Position numbers and translations under genes: made by a program. The notes under the pieces are model-generated. The model was given only the letters and a program-made list of their open reading frames with translations, was not told the DNA's origin and did no database searches. Below are positions 8,526 through 19,375 of a stretch of DNA of 32,975 nucleotides, piece by piece. The stretch's first letter is position 1. Each line of letters starts with the position of its first letter. Source of the DNA: Pseudomonadota bacterium (GTDB lineage Bacteria; Pseudomonadota; Alphaproteobacteria; Sphingomonadales; Sphingomonadaceae); contig JAKOWQ010000185.1 in NCBI GenBank assembly GCA_029781465.1, positions 1 through 32,975 of the forward strand, given 5' to 3'.

Positions 8526-9491
8526 TCACAGCGAGCGGGCGGCGAGGGTTTCCAGCAGGTCCGGCAGATCCGGCGCAGTCCTTTCAATCCAGTCGCTCGC
8601 CTGCTCGATCTCCGGTGCAAGCTCCCTTGTCAATCCGGCCCGGCGGCTCACCCGATCGGCATTAGCAAAGGCCACGCCCGGATTCTTCGAATAGGTCGAG
8701 AACAGCGGCCCCGCAATCAGCGCGTTGATTTCCGCCTTGCCCGCCTCGCGTCCGAAGTGGCGGGTGACCGCGGCAAGAACCACTCCCGGCTCGGCGAAGA
8801 AACGTTCCGCATCGAGTACCATGGCGGCTTCGCTGGCGGTCAGGGCTGCGGCGAAGCGGCGGGTCTGGGCCAGCCACAGTGCCGCGCCGCACTCGGCGTC
8901 GCTCAGCTCGCCCAGGTCGCCCAAATAGGCAGCAAGCTCGCCGGTTACCCGCCGCAGCCAGGCGCGGTGGTTTGGGTTGCGCAGGATCGCCAGCAGATAG
9001 TCCTCAAGCGCGAAATGCAGCAGCAGCGCCCGGTCCGACGTTCCCGCCGTGATGATTCGTTCGATCAGGAAATTGACCGGAACGTTGGCCTTGACCAGCG
9101 TAGGCAGCGCCGGATCATATCGCCGCCCCAGGAACATCCGCACCAACCCCACCCCGGTATCATCGGCGCCAAACGCCATCTGGCGCATCGCCAGCGGCTC
9201 ACGCAGCACAAGATTTGGAGCCAGCTCGTCAAGCGCACGGGCCAGCAAGGTCGAGCCGCAGTGGGCGACGTGGAAAATCCAGTCGACCGGCTCGGCTGGC
9301 CGCAGCGCAGGGATCAGCGCATCGACAGGAACCCGCATCGCGCCCTGCCCGGCGGGCGATATCCGGTCATCAAGGAAGATCGAGCGGCGATAGGCGGCGC
9401 GGTCCATCGGCACGAACAGCGCGTCGTCCCCGGCAAAGGAGTGCAGGTAGTGATCGGGCGAGCGGCAAAGTTCATCAAGGGTCAGGGCCAT
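8526..9491 (-). CDS. Sulfotransferase-like P-loop protein, function unknown
   Basis: The 321-residue product has no signal peptide and no membrane segment. The motif DWIFHVAHCGSTLLARAL (HCGST at 77-81) resembles the 5'-phosphosulfate/P-loop of sulfotransferase-fold proteins. A downstream segment LVKANVPVNFLIERII then RALLLHFALEDYLLAILRN occupies the place of the 3'-phosphate-binding region, but the usual Arg-Asp-Pro pattern is missing. Activity is therefore uncertain; it could be a degenerate sulfotransferase or another P-loop enzyme. The start is taken as ATG 9491 (MALTLDELCR), with a weak GGGA before it. An upstream in-frame ATG at 9542 would overlap the divergent oxygenase start. It is divergent from the oxygenase (49 bases) and convergent with receptor 2. 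Confidence 0.72.
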   Translation of the reverse strand: MALTLDELCRSPDHYLHSFAGDDALFVPMDRAAYRRSIFLDDRISPAGQGAMRVPVDALIPALRPAEPVDWIFHVAHCGSTLLARALDELAPNLVLREPLAMRQMAFGADDTGVGLVRMFLGRRYDPALPTLVKANVPVNFLIERIITAGTSDRALLLHFALEDYLLAILRNPNHRAWLRRVTGELAAYLGDLGELSDAECGAALWLAQTRRFAAALTASEAAMVLDAERFFAEPGVVLAAVTRHFGREAGKAEINALIAGPLFSTYSKNPGVAFANADRVSRRAGLTRELAPEIEQASDWIERTAPDLPDLLETLAARSL

Positions 9492-9499
9492 GTTCCCGC

Positions 9500-9509
9500 G
9501 GCTATAGCC
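9500..9509. repeat. Perfect palindrome GGCTATAGCC in the divergent gap
   Basis: This ten-base perfect palindrome sits in the middle of the 49 bases between the sulfotransferase-like and oxygenase start codons. Its TATAG core could serve as a -10 in both directions or as an operator half. It is short, and the role is inferred only from position. Confidence 0.3.
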
Positions 9510-9540
9510 TGCGGCTTTGCGCTCGGCTATCACATTGGCC

Positions 9541-10501
9541 ATGGCCTTTCTGACATTGCCCGGTTCCGGCAACCCGCTCGCGCTGATCGAAGCCGAGGCA
9601 GAGCGCGACATCACCGCGCTAGATCGTGACCGGCTGATCGAACTCTACAAACAACATGGTGCATTGCTGCTGCGGGGCTTCGACGTCGGGGTCGATGCCT
9701 TCGGCGCCTTCTGCCGCAGCTTCTGCCCGACAGCGGCGATCAACGAATCTCCCGGTCGCAAGAACTTCGATGAGGAACTGGCGGTCCAGAGCGTCAACCT
9801 CGGTTCCGATCCCTTCCCGCTTCACCCCGAGCTCTCGCGCGAGCCGTGGAAACCTGACGCGGCGTTCTTCGCCTGTCTTCAGGCCCCTCGCCATGGCGGC
9901 CAGACCACGATCTGCGACGGGATCGCGCTGGCCAGGCATCTTCCCGAACCGATCCGTTACGCGCTGGCCCGGCATCGGCTGGTCTACCTCAGCCCGACAT
10001 TTCCCGAACTGTTCGAATTCTGGCTCGGCACCCGTGACCCCTCCGAGGCACAGCTTGCCAACCCGCCGCCGCAGTGCCCCTACAGCTTCCGCAAACTTGA
10101 AAATGGCCAGGTCGTGCGGATGTTCACCCGCCCGGCGCTGCACAAGCCGATGTTCGCCGACGACCCGGCCTTTGGCAACTTCCTGCTATTCTCTCGCTTC
10201 TACAACGGGCGCGGCGATTTTCCGCTGCTCGATACCCTGCGTCCGGTCCCCGAGGAATGGCTTCATGAAATCAAGGCACGCGGCGATGCGCTCAGCGTCG
10301 CGGTGGAGTGGCGCCAGGGCGACGTACTGATGCTCGACAACACCCGCTTCCTTCACGGACGGCTGCAGATCGATCCTGATGGCGAACGCGAGATCGCGAC
10401 CTTTTTTGGCTATCTCGCCTTTGCCGAACCTGACCCCGAGGAGCCTGAAATCGCTGTCTGGCGACTGGCGGATTTCGTTCCGCCCAGCCGCCCTGCGCCC
10501 G

Positions 10502-10515
<14 letters not shown>
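9541..10515 (+). CDS. TauD/TfdA-family Fe(II)/2-oxoglutarate dioxygenase
   Basis: This 324-residue soluble enzyme has the jelly-roll oxygenase fold of the TauD/SyrP-like group. The N-terminal part [15 protein letters not shown] is typical. The iron facial triad appears as H95-P-E97 (FPLHPELS) and H272 (DNTRFLHGR). R283 (GERE) is the expected 2-oxoglutarate anchor. The segment [19 protein letters not shown] matches the conserved strand after the HxE motif. Members hydroxylate, halogenate or desaturate small molecules or carrier-bound amino acids; the substrate here is unknown. The ATG at 9541 has no clear ribosome site; TTG 9532 or TTG 9517 are alternatives. Its 3' end overlaps the convergent clpB end by 14 bases. 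The neighbouring sulfotransferase-like genes suggest hydroxylation followed by sulfation, which is inference. Confidence 0.85.
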
Positions 10516-13081
<2,566 letters not shown>

Positions 13082-13109
13082 GAGTGTATCAGCCTCCTGT
13101 CACACCGAG

Positions 13110-13137
13110 AGATAGTGTTGCGATTGGGCAACACAAG
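13110..13137 (-). promoter_or_regulatory. Candidate sigma-32-like promoter of clpB
   Basis: On the minus strand CTTGTG (13137-13132) and CTATCT (13115-13110) are separated by 16 bases. CTTG at -35 is the core of the RpoH -35 element; the -10 is a partial match. It ends 11 bases before the AGGAGG ribosome site of clpB. The spacer is filled by the inverted repeat at 13115-13134. Confidence 0.35.
13115..13134. repeat. Inverted repeat GTGTTGC-N6-GCAACAC over the clpB promoter
   Basis: Perfect 7-base arms with a 6-base spacer coincide with the gap between the proposed clpB -35 and -10. It is not CIRCE (TTAGCACTC-N9-GAGTGCTAA) and no T-run follows, so a repressor site is the more likely reading. 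Confidence 0.55.
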
Positions 13138-13165
13138 GGGTGCGGGGCAAACAAAACCTCGTGAA

Positions 13166-13174
13166 TGATATAAT
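13166..13174 (+). promoter_or_regulatory. Extended -10 promoter for the DUF4139 pair
   Basis: The sequence TGATATAAT is a full TATAAT (13169-13174) with the TGn extension. It lies 67 bases upstream of the start at 13241. No good -35 is present at 17-18 bases, which is tolerable with an extended -10. Confidence 0.5.
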
Positions 13175-13240
13175 GTTTTATCGCTGGCGGGGCGGCAAGC
13201 TTCGTGCCACTCTGGTCCGACTATTGGGATGAGGTTTACC

Positions 13241-14719
13241 ATGCACTGTTCCCGGCTTGCCCTGATTGCCGCGCTTGCCAGCCTTCCGGCGGGCGCCATC
13301 GCCCAGAACGCCCAGGGCGATGTGGCGGTAACGATCTACAACAACAACCAGGCGCTGGTGCAGGACGTGCGCCAGGTGAACCTGCCGGGCGGGCGGACCC
13401 GCCAGGAATTCCCCGACGTTTCGGCGCAGATCCGCCCCGAGACAGTCACGCTTTCGGGCGACGGGTTCGGGATCGTCGAGCAGAATTTCGATTACGATCT
13501 GCTCACTCCCTCGGCGCTGATGGAAAAGGCCGTGGGCCAGACCATTACTCTGGTACGCACCAACCCGGCGACCGGCGCCGAAACCCGCGAGCGCGCCCAG
13601 GTTCTGGCCGCCAACGGCGGAGTCGTGCTCAAGATCGGCGAGCGGATCGAGGTACTGCGCGACGATGGCCTGCCGGTACGGGTGGTGTTCGATTCGATCC
13701 CGCCCAACCTGCGTGCCCGCCCGACCCTGTCGGTCACGCTCGATTCGAGCCGCGCGGGTCCGCGTCCGCTGACCCTGTCCTATCTCACCCCCGGCCTTGG
13801 CTGGGGCGCGGACTATGTCACCCTGTTCGATGAGAAGGCGGGCAAGATCGACGTCCAGGGCTGGGTCACGCTGACCAACAACACCGGCACCACATTCAGC
13901 AACGCCAGGGTGCTGATGGTTGCCGGGCAAGTCGGCAATGTCGCGCAGCGCTATGGCGGTTATCGTCCCACCAAGCCCGCGCCGCGCGGCAACGTGGCGG
14001 GCAGCGAGAGCGGCGGCGACCAGCTGGGCGATTTCCACATCTACCCGATCGAGGGGCGCACCACGATCGCCAACGCCCAGACCAAGCAGGTCAGCTTCCT
14101 CAACGCCGAGGGTGTGCCCGCGCAGAAGACCTACGAATACCGCTCGAGCTGGCTCGAAAGCCAGAGCGAGGCGCAAAGCGCGGCCTCGATCCTCAAGTTC
14201 TCCAATGCCCGTGCCGGGGGGATCGGAGCGGCCCTGCCGGCGGGGACGGTGCGGGTCTACATGCGCGATTCCAAGGGCCAGGCCCAGTTCATCGGTGAGA
14301 GCCAGATCCCGCACACGCCCGGCGGTTCGCGGCTGGCGATCCGCACCGGCGATGCCTTCGACGTCAAGGTCCAGCCGGTGGTCGACAAGCGCGAGGTGAT
14401 CTCCAGCGACGAATGGGAGATGTATGCCCGCTGGAAGGTCACCTACCCCGACGGCACGGTGAAGGAGGGCTATTCCGAACGGCCCAAGAGCTACTGGCGC
14501 ACCCAGATGCGCTATGTCGTCACCAATGCCCGCAATGTGCCGGTGACGGTCGACGTGGTCCAGGCCGGGCTCGGCCAATGGTGGTGGTGGCGTGACCTCA
14601 GGGTGCCCGCCGAATCGATTCCCGGCAGCCAGGACGACGCCGATACCCGCCACTGGGAAGTGCCGGTGCCCGCCCAGGGCAAGACCGAGCTGACCGTCAC
14701 CTTCCTGACCCCGTGGTGA
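13241..14719 (+). CDS. Secreted DUF4139 domain protein (first of tandem pair)
   Basis: This 492-residue exported protein has signal peptide MHCSRLALIAALASLPAGAIAQ. ATG 13241 is chosen because GAGG (13231-13234) sits six bases before it; the in-frame ATG at 13229 has no usable site. The body matches the DUF4139 pattern: an N-terminal region VAVTIYNNNQALVQDVRQVNLPGG, then SYLTPGLGWGADYVTLFDEKAGKIDVQGWVTLTNNTG, and a C-terminal beta-rich half with WKVTYPDGTVKEGYSERPKS. The biochemical role of this family is not established; it is probably periplasmic or outer-membrane associated. The next gene, a paralogue, starts 10 bases after its stop, so the two form an operon. Confidence 0.88.
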   Translation: MHCSRLALIAALASLPAGAIAQNAQGDVAVTIYNNNQALVQDVRQVNLPGGRTRQEFPDVSAQIRPETVTLSGDGFGIVEQNFDYDLLTPSALMEKAVGQTITLVRTNPATGAETRERAQVLAANGGVVLKIGERIEVLRDDGLPVRVVFDSIPPNLRARPTLSVTLDSSRAGPRPLTLSYLTPGLGWGADYVTLFDEKAGKIDVQGWVTLTNNTGTTFSNARVLMVAGQVGNVAQRYGGYRPTKPAPRGNVAGSESGGDQLGDFHIYPIEGRTTIANAQTKQVSFLNAEGVPAQKTYEYRSSWLESQSEAQSAASILKFSNARAGGIGAALPAGTVRVYMRDSKGQAQFIGESQIPHTPGGSRLAIRTGDAFDVKVQPVVDKREVISSDEWEMYARWKVTYPDGTVKEGYSERPKSYWRTQMRYVVTNARNVPVTVDVVQAGLGQWWWWRDLRVPAESIPGSQDDADTRHWEVPVPAQGKTELTVTFLTPW

Positions 14720-14729
14720 GGACCGCCCG

Positions 14730-16301
14730 GTGCGGCAGCTGATCGCCCTTGCATTGGCCTTGGCCCCGGCCCCGGCGCTGGCTCAGACCGCGCCGGTGAC
14801 TTCGGCCGGGCCGGACAAGGTGGCGGTGACCTTTTACCGCGATCCCTATCGCGGCAACGGCGAGATCGACCGTTTCAGCCCCGGCTCCTTCGCGCTGATC
14901 GTCGAGACCCGCACGGTCGACCTTCCCCCGGGCGAGGCGGTGGTACGCTTTGAAGGCGTGGCGGGCGGGATCGTGCCCAAGACCGCGATCCTGTTTGGCC
15001 CCTCCCCGCGCGAGCGCAACCGCGAGGCGGCGCTGCTTTCGCAAAAGGGACTGGTCGATGGATTCACCGGCCAGGCGGTGATCCTGCGCCGAACCGATCC
15101 CGCCACCGGCAAGGTGAGCGAGGAACGCGCAACGATCCGCTCCGCCGCCGACCGGCTGGTGGTGACCACCCCGCGCGGGGTGGAGGCGCTATATTGCAGC
15201 GGGCTCAACCAGACGCTGATCTACCCCGGCGTTCCGGCCGAGCTCTCGGCAAAGCCGGTGCTGACCATGACCACCAAGGACCAGCCGGGCGGACGGGCCA
15301 CGATCACGCTGGCCTATATCGCCACCGGGTTCGACTGGGATGCGACCTATGTCGGCACCCTGGGCGACGACGGCAAATCGTTGCAACTGCTGGCCTGGCT
15401 GACCATGGCCAGCGCGGATGAGACCAGCTTCCTCGATGCCCAGACCAACGCCGTCGCCGGGCGGATCAACCGCAGCGAGGATACCCGCGACGATACCGGC
15501 CAGTGGGCGCGCGCGGCGGCATCCTATCTCGACAAGTGGAGCGATTGCTGGCCCGCCGGGACCACCACCAGCGATCTCGGTTCCGGTGTGCCCCCGCCGC
15601 CGCCGCCACCGGCGCCCGCGCCGATGGCTGTGTCCTTCGAGAGCGCCGATATTGTCGTCACCGGGCAGCGGGTGCAGTCAAAGGCAATGGCGGCCCCGGT
15701 TGCCGTCACCGCGGTCTCGGAATCGCTGGGCGATCTCAAGCTCTATCGCATACCGGTGCCGGTCACCGTCGCCGCACGCAGTCAGAAGCAGGTCGCCTTC
15801 CTCAGCGCCGACAAGGTCCGGGGCGAGCTGGTCTATCGTTCGCAGGTCTGGCAGGATCCGGAGAGTCCGGAAATGCTGTTCCGCTTCCGCAACCGCAAGA
15901 GCGAGGGGCTGGGCGATCCGCTCCCGGCGGGCAAGGTCGTGCTCTATCAGGACAGCAAGTTCGGTCGCGCGCTGGTGGGCGAGAGCACCCTGCGCGACAA
16001 GACCACAGACGAGGAAGTGGAGATCGCCTTCGGCGAACCCAGCGGGGTAACGATCGACAGCAGCGACACGCTCGACGCCAAGAAGCGCTGGACCACGGTG
16101 ACCAGCACGATCCGTAACGCCAACCCCTTTGCGGTGCGCTTCGAGATCGAGTTCCCGACCGGCAACGGCTACGTCTATCGCGGCCTGCCCGGCAAGCTGG
16201 TGAGCAAGCCGGGCAAGAGAATCTGGGCAACAACGCTTGCGCCCGGCAGCGAGACCCGGTTCAGCTACCGCGTCGCCGAGGTCGAGGACGCGGCAGAATA
16301 G
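14730..16301 (+). CDS. Secreted DUF4139 protein with polyproline and TonB-box-like insert
   Basis: The 523-residue product starts at GTG 14730, seven bases after GAGGA. The signal peptide is MRQLIALALALAPAPALAQ. It repeats the plan of the preceding DUF4139 protein (LAYIATGFDWDATYVGTLGDDGKSLQLLAWLTM; VTSTIRNANPFAVRFEIEFP). In the middle, where the first paralogue has only NVAGSESGGDQLGDF, this one carries seven prolines (288-294), APAPM, and DIVVTGQRV (IVVTGQR at 308-314). It then resumes with SLGDLKLYRIPVPVTVAARSQKQVAFLS. IVVTG is the TonB-box consensus seen in the two receptors of this window, which is unexpected in a non-barrel protein. Function unknown. The stop is 12 bases from the stop of the convergent M16 gene. 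Confidence 0.87.
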   Translation: MRQLIALALALAPAPALAQTAPVTSAGPDKVAVTFYRDPYRGNGEIDRFSPGSFALIVETRTVDLPPGEAVVRFEGVAGGIVPKTAILFGPSPRERNREAALLSQKGLVDGFTGQAVILRRTDPATGKVSEERATIRSAADRLVVTTPRGVEALYCSGLNQTLIYPGVPAELSAKPVLTMTTKDQPGGRATITLAYIATGFDWDATYVGTLGDDGKSLQLLAWLTMASADETSFLDAQTNAVAGRINRSEDTRDDTGQWARAAASYLDKWSDCWPAGTTTSDLGSGVPPPPPPPAPAPMAVSFESADIVVTGQRVQSKAMAAPVAVTAVSESLGDLKLYRIPVPVTVAARSQKQVAFLSADKVRGELVYRSQVWQDPESPEMLFRFRNRKSEGLGDPLPAGKVVLYQDSKFGRALVGESTLRDKTTDEEVEIAFGEPSGVTIDSSDTLDAKKRWTTVTSTIRNANPFAVRFEIEFPTGNGYVYRGLPGKLVSKPGKRIWATTLAPGSETRFSYRVAEVEDAAE

Positions 16302-16313
16302 GGCTGGGCGGAC

Positions 16314-19130
16314 CTATTTCGCCTTGGAGATGACCGTCACCGGCTTCTTGCCGACCACATAGCCTGCAAAGAGCTGCTGCACCTGCGCGGCATCGACCCG
16401 CTCGATCCCTGTCACCTCGCTGAGCAGCACACTGCGAACACGCGGATCGATCAGCACCTGCGGCAGATTGCCGATCCACCACTCGTTGCTTTCATACTGC
16501 TTGGTGCGCGATTCGATCAGCGGGCGGCGGGCGCGGTCCAGTTCGTCGGCGCTGACCGGCTTGGCGGCAAGATCGGCGATCTGTTCGTCGAGCAGGCCCG
16601 CGAAGGTGGTGAAATTCCCTTCGGGAGTCTCGATCGAGACCGCAAGATAGCCCTGTCCGGCAATCTGCACCGAACCGACTGCCCCGGCGTTGGGCGAGTA
16701 GGTCAGCCCAAGTTTTTCGCGCACCGTATCGACCAGCCGCGCGCGCAGGATCGCGGCGGCGACATCGGCGGTGTAGCTGAGCGACGGATTGGCGAAATAA
16801 TCCGGCAGCGCCCAATAGCGGCCGTAGAATGCCTGGTCGGCGCGGCCCTTGTGGTTAACGATCCACGGCTCGTCGCGCCCGGCAGGCATGGTGATGGCGG
16901 GCTTGGCGACCGGCTTGCGCACCTGCTTGGGGCCGGCGGCGAAGGTGGTCTGCATCGCCTTGATCGCGCCGGCGACATCGATATCGCCGACAACGACGAC
17001 ATCCGCCGGGCCGGCCAGCGCCGGGCCGAGCAGCGCGGGCAGATCGGCCGGCGTGGTCGCGGCGATTTCGGCGCCGGTGGGCAGCTGTCCGAAACGCGAA
17101 TCCCCGCCGCTGGTCAGCCGCTGGGTCTCGCGCGTGAACACCGCACCCGCGTTGGCATCGACCTGGCCCGCAACCATCGGCCCGATCGCCGCCATCTTCT
17201 CGCCCAGCTCGGGCCGGAAACCCGGATCGCGGGCATAGGCGGCAAGCAGCTGCATCTCGCTGGCGAAGTCCGCCGGGCGGGTGTTGCCGGTCAGGCCGAA
17301 GCTGCGCACGCCGGCCTTGAGCTGGGCATTGACCACCAGCCCGCCCGACTGCGCCCAGCGCTGGATATCGGCCAGGGCCAGCTTGCCGGTGCCGCCCAGC
17401 GGCATCATGTCGACCGCCCACAGCGCCCGCAGCAGCGCCGGATCGGCGCCGGCGCGCCCGCTTCCCAACGAAACGCTGATCCGGATCTTGTCCTTCTCAA
17501 GCGTGCTCGGGCGGACCAGCAGACGGCTGCCGTTGGCGAAAGTCACCAGGGTGGTGCCAAGTTGCTTGTCCACCTTGCGCGCGACGACCTTACCCGGCGC
17601 GCCGAAGCTGGAATAGGGCCAGACGATAGCGGCATCGGCAGCGCGTGCGGCAAGCGGCTTGGCATAGTCCGCTGCCAATTCCGCGGCGAGCTTGTCGGCA
17701 CCGACGGGATCGCTCTGGCTTGAGCGGAACAGCACCGGCCCCTTGCCGGTAAAGGCCTGGCGCATCGCCGCCTCGACCGTTTCGGGGGTGAGCGCATCGA
17801 GAACCGGCCGCGCGAAATCGAGATCCTGACGCGGGCTGGTGTAGAGCTGATCCTGCGCGGCCGCGGTGAGCAGGCCATCGGCCAGATCCTCGTTCTTGCG
17901 GGTCGGCGCGTTGGCGGCGGCGGTATCAAGCTGGGTGCGCACCTGCGTTACCGCGCGCTTGAGCTCGTCGGCGGTAACCGGTCCGGCCGCCGCCTGGCGC
18001 TGCTCGAGAATCACCGCGGCCAGGGCCTCGTTCCATTTTTCGGGCGCGGCAGCCACTGCAAGCTGGGTCAGCGAGGCCGCCCCGACAAGATCGGGCACCA
18101 GCGCGGCCTGGCCGCCGACGAAGGGGCTGCCCGGCTTGGCGGCGCGATCGGCGATCCGGTTGTTGAGCACGGTCAGCGCGACGTACTGAACCAGCTGCGC
18201 CCGGTCATATTCGACCGTCGCGGCACGGGCGGCGCGCGGGCGCACCCAGCTCAGCGTCAGCAGATCGGGCGCCCCGGCGGAGGCATATTCGCTGGCGGGC
18301 ACGACCGGTTCGGGTTGACCCGGATCGAGCGTATCGGCCTGACCCTTGCCCTGCCAGTCGGAAAAACGCTCCTTGATCATCGCCTCGACCTTGGCCGGAT
18401 CGACATTGCCGACCACGATCAGGGTGGCGTTTTCGGGGCGGTAATTGGCCTCGTAGTAGCGTCGCAGCCGCGCGGGGCTGGCGCCCTTGATCGTCTCGAT
18501 CAACCCGATCGGCCAGCGCTGAACCGCGCGGGTTCCGGCCAGCGAGTTGCCGAGGTTGACCTTGACCGCCCGGTAGCCCGGAACATCGCGCACCCGCTCC
18601 TCCGAAAGAAGCACGCCGCGTTCGGCCTCGACCGTTGCCGGAGCCAGATCGAGCCGCCCGCCGATTTCGCGCAGCAGCATCAGCCCGGTTTCAAGCGCAC
18701 CGTCACCCGCCTTGGGGAAATTGAACATGTAGACCGTCTGGTCCTGCGCGGTGAAGGCATTGGTATCGGGGCCGAAACGCAGGCCATGGCGTTCGAGCAT
18801 CTTGATCACCTCGCCATCGGCAACATTGGTGCTGCCGCGAAAGGCCATGTGCTCGAGATAGTGGGCCAGGCCCTGTTCCTCGTCGCGCTCCTTCATCGAG
18901 CCTGAGCCGATCCGCATCCGCATCGCCACCCCGTCCGAGGGAGTCTCGTTGTGCAGGATCGCATAGCGCAGCCCATTGGGCAGCGTGCCGAACACCACCG
19001 CCGGATCGGCCTGACGCCCGGTATAGTCCTGCGCCCAGTGCCCCGCCTGCTTGAGCAGCGGTGCGTCGGCGATTGCCGGGACACACAGCAGCGTGGCCAG
19101 CATCAGGGCGAAAAAGGCGCGGATCTTCAT
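16314..19130 (-). CDS. Periplasmic M16 zinc metallopeptidase, PqqL/FusC-like
   Basis: The 938-residue precursor has signal peptide MKIRAFFALMLATLLCVPAIA. ATG 19130 is chosen because GGAG lies eight bases before it and the signal peptide follows directly; the frame stays open further upstream. The inverted zinc motif HYLEH is at 90-94, and the third ligand is probably E177 in RGVLLSE. The segment MLERHGLRFGPDTNAFTAQDQTVYMF is typical of M16 peptidases of the PqqL type, and the length is close to E. coli PqqL. A second, catalytically silent M16 half follows, as usual for the family. PqqL/FusC relatives degrade imported proteins or peptides in the periplasm. Here the only link to TonB receptors is the presence of two in the window. 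It is divergent from a second M16 gene. Confidence 0.9.
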   Translation of the reverse strand: MKIRAFFALMLATLLCVPAIADAPLLKQAGHWAQDYTGRQADPAVVFGTLPNGLRYAILHNETPSDGVAMRMRIGSGSMKERDEEQGLAHYLEHMAFRGSTNVADGEVIKMLERHGLRFGPDTNAFTAQDQTVYMFNFPKAGDGALETGLMLLREIGGRLDLAPATVEAERGVLLSEERVRDVPGYRAVKVNLGNSLAGTRAVQRWPIGLIETIKGASPARLRRYYEANYRPENATLIVVGNVDPAKVEAMIKERFSDWQGKGQADTLDPGQPEPVVPASEYASAGAPDLLTLSWVRPRAARAATVEYDRAQLVQYVALTVLNNRIADRAAKPGSPFVGGQAALVPDLVGAASLTQLAVAAAPEKWNEALAAVILEQRQAAAGPVTADELKRAVTQVRTQLDTAAANAPTRKNEDLADGLLTAAAQDQLYTSPRQDLDFARPVLDALTPETVEAAMRQAFTGKGPVLFRSSQSDPVGADKLAAELAADYAKPLAARAADAAIVWPYSSFGAPGKVVARKVDKQLGTTLVTFANGSRLLVRPSTLEKDKIRISVSLGSGRAGADPALLRALWAVDMMPLGGTGKLALADIQRWAQSGGLVVNAQLKAGVRSFGLTGNTRPADFASEMQLLAAYARDPGFRPELGEKMAAIGPMVAGQVDANAGAVFTRETQRLTSGGDSRFGQLPTGAEIAATTPADLPALLGPALAGPADVVVVGDIDVAGAIKAMQTTFAAGPKQVRKPVAKPAITMPAGRDEPWIVNHKGRADQAFYGRYWALPDYFANPSLSYTADVAAAILRARLVDTVREKLGLTYSPNAGAVGSVQIAGQGYLAVSIETPEGNFTTFAGLLDEQIADLAAKPVSADELDRARRPLIESRTKQYESNEWWIGNLPQVLIDPRVRSVLLSEVTGIERVDAAQVQQLFAGYVVGKKPVTVISKAK

Positions 19131-19208
19131 GAGGGCACTCCGAAAGAAGCCAGGCGCGCCGCCAGGCGATCTGCCCAGGCACGCACGATAAGTGTGCTGC
19201 CTGAACAC

Positions 19209-19221
19209 ATTGTGCCACAAT
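19209..19221. repeat. Inverted repeat ATTGTG-C-CACAAT in the M16 divergent gap
   Basis: A perfect 6+6 repeat with a one-base centre lies in the 245-base gap between the two divergent M16 genes, 79 bases upstream of the minus-strand start. Position and symmetry suggest an operator that could act on both genes. The remainder of the gap shows only the candidate promoter at 19313. Confidence 0.4.
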
Positions 19222-19312
19222 TTCAACAGCAAACCGACGCACGACATTTCAGTCCGAGCCCGGCGATTTGCGCTTGCGATGCCAGCCGGGGGGCCGCATG
19301 GCGTTGATCGAA

Positions 19313-19339
19313 TTGACCTGTCCGGCAGCGGCAATATCG
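19313..19339 (+). promoter_or_regulatory. Candidate promoter of the M16 lipoprotein gene
   Basis: TTGACC (19313-19318) is a good -35. AATATC (19334-19339) is a partial -10 at 15 bases, and TATCGG at 16 bases is the alternative. The start codon follows 36 bases later. Confidence 0.35.
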
Positions 19340-19375
19340 GGCTTGATGCCGGTGCGAACGATCCTTGGAGTTCCC

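Noticed and set aside
13082-13240. CIRCE element for clpB
   Set aside because: The inverted repeat present has different arms and a shorter spacer than CIRCE.
13178-14653. 491-codon open frame antisense to the first DUF4139 gene
   Set aside because: Compositional shadow, rich in His, Asp, Arg and Val with no motif; the sense gene has a signal peptide and ribosome site.
19268-19375. N-terminal extension of the M16 lipoprotein
   Set aside because: The frame is open upstream, but GGAG and the lipoprotein signal both point to ATG 19376.
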